Assembly (NCBI GenBank): GCA_003132905.1
Contig: PKZC01000197.1
Coordinates: 10,330 to 16,369 of the forward strand
Direction of reading: 5' to 3'
Length of the DNA stretch: 6,040 nt
Source: Bryobacterales bacterium
Lineage (GTDB): Bacteria > Acidobacteriota > Terriglobia > Bryobacterales > Bryobacteraceae
The position numbers were made by a program, and so were the translations under genes. The first letter of the stretch is position 1. Each line of letters opens with the position of its first letter. The notes beneath the pieces were generated by a model. That model had not been told where the DNA came from. It was given only the letters and a program-made list of their open reading frames with translations, and made no database searches. Of the stretch, positions 5,374 through 6,040 are shown in pieces.

Positions 5374-6040
5374 ATGAGTTATCGAAGCAGTCTTGCGATC
5401 CTGCTCCTGGCCGGACCCTTGTGCGCGCAATGGTTGAAGGTACCCGACAAAGGCATCCCGAGAACGAAGGATGGCAAGCCCGATCTATCGGCTCCGGCCC
5501 CGCACAAGCCGGATGGCAAAATCGATATGTCGGGAATCTGGATCGTTTCCGGCCCCAAGTATTTGCAGAATCTGGCGGCCGATTTAAAGCCCGGCGACGT
5601 TCCCATGCAGCCCTGGGCGGCGGCGCTCACCAAAGAGCGCATGAGCGGCGTGCATGCGTCTGAAGAATCCGACGCGAATTGCTTGCCCCAAGGCGTGCCG
5701 AAAGTGAATGCCACGCCGGTGCCGTTTAAGATCGTTCAGAATCCGGACGAGGTGATCATTTTGTACGAAGCGTTCGGTTTGTACCGGCAGGTCTTCATGG
5801 ACGGTCGAGAGCTTCCCAAAGATCCCAATCCGTCCTGGATGGGTTACTCGGTGGGTAAGTGGGACGGGGATTCCCTGGTAGTGGAAACCTCGGGCTTCAA
5901 TGGTAAGACGTGGCTGGATCAAGCCGGTCACCCGGCAACCGAAGCTCTTCTGGTCACCGAGCGCTTTCGGCGGCTGAATTTCGGACAATTAAAGATCGAC
6001 GTGACCATCAACGATCCAAAGGCTTATACCAAGCCCTGGA
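5374..6040 (+). CDS. Secreted hypothetical protein of an Acidobacteria-rich family, N-terminal part (cut by window edge)
   Basis: There are 222 codons before the right edge. A Sec signal peptide spans residues 1-18 (SLAILLLAGPLCA, probable cleavage LCA/Q). The lipobox consensus is not met, so it is probably periplasmic or secreted rather than a lipoprotein. Motifs I recognise from many Acidobacteria and Planctomycetes hypothetical proteins follow: DGKPDLS (33-39), DGKIDMSGIW (47-56), CLPQGVPK (103-110), PFKIVQNPDEVIILYE (117-132), FMDGRELPKDPNPSWMGYSV (141-160), GKWDGDSLVVETSGF (161-175), TWLDQAGHP (179-187) and VTINDPKAYTKPW (210-222). The function is unknown. The repeated aromatic and acidic beta-type motifs suggest a ligand-binding or structural extracellular domain, which is inference only. 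It starts 18 bases after the hydrolase stop and may be partly cotranscribed with it. Confidence 0.85.
   Translation, partial: MSYRSSLAILLLAGPLCAQWLKVPDKGIPRTKDGKPDLSAPAPHKPDGKIDMSGIWIVSGPKYLQNLAADLKPGDVPMQPWAAALTKERMSGVHASEESDANCLPQGVPKVNATPVPFKIVQNPDEVIILYEAFGLYRQVFMDGRELPKDPNPSWMGYSVGKWDGDSLVVETSGFNGKTWLDQAGHPATEALLVTERFRRLNFGQLKIDVTINDPKAYTKPW

Overview
The window looks like ordinary chromosomal DNA of a soil-type Acidobacteriota, probably near Solibacter/Bryobacter. That is inferred from recognised protein styles: a large TonB-dependent receptor, a SpoIIE-type phosphatase opening with a CMEVWGG-like motif, Tat-exported esterase-like proteins, and a secreted protein with DGKPDLS/SGIW motifs. 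It also fits the moderately high GC seen by eye (not computed). No tRNA, rRNA, CRISPR array, insertion sequence or prophage gene was seen.

Layout. Positions 1-697 (minus) hold the first 232 codons of a TonB-dependent outer-membrane receptor that runs off the left edge. A 168-base gap follows. A two-gene minus-strand unit occupies 866-1606: an FmdB-type zinc-ribbon protein, then a zinc-ribbon membrane protein with a TTG start. Divergent from it, 48 bases away, is a PEP mutase/isocitrate lyase superfamily gene (1655-2497, plus). This converges on a stand-alone PP2C/SpoIIE serine/threonine phosphatase (2494-3426, minus). Their stop codons share one CTAG, and the junction can form a hairpin. Divergent from the phosphatase, 54 bases away, is a Tat-exported protein of two esterase-like alpha/beta-hydrolase units (3481-5355, plus). 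It is followed 18 bases later by a secreted Acidobacteria-type protein of unknown function (5374 to the right edge, plus).

How the parts relate. The two zinc-ribbon genes are probably one transcript. The tandem hydrolase and the secreted protein are both exported and adjacent, so they may act together in the envelope, although a perfect TATAAT six bases before the second start suggests it also has its own promoter. No pathway links the whole window.

The most notable observation is the tandem hydrolase. By comparison with esterase 713-type enzymes, both expected nucleophile serines (Gly206, Ala460) and the only alignable catalytic histidine (Asn594) are replaced, while the triad glutamates (Glu230, Glu484) remain. 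The first unit also lacks the segment that would carry its histidine. This suggests an exported double pseudo-hydrolase in an intact reading frame. Alignments were made by eye from memory of the families and were not computed.
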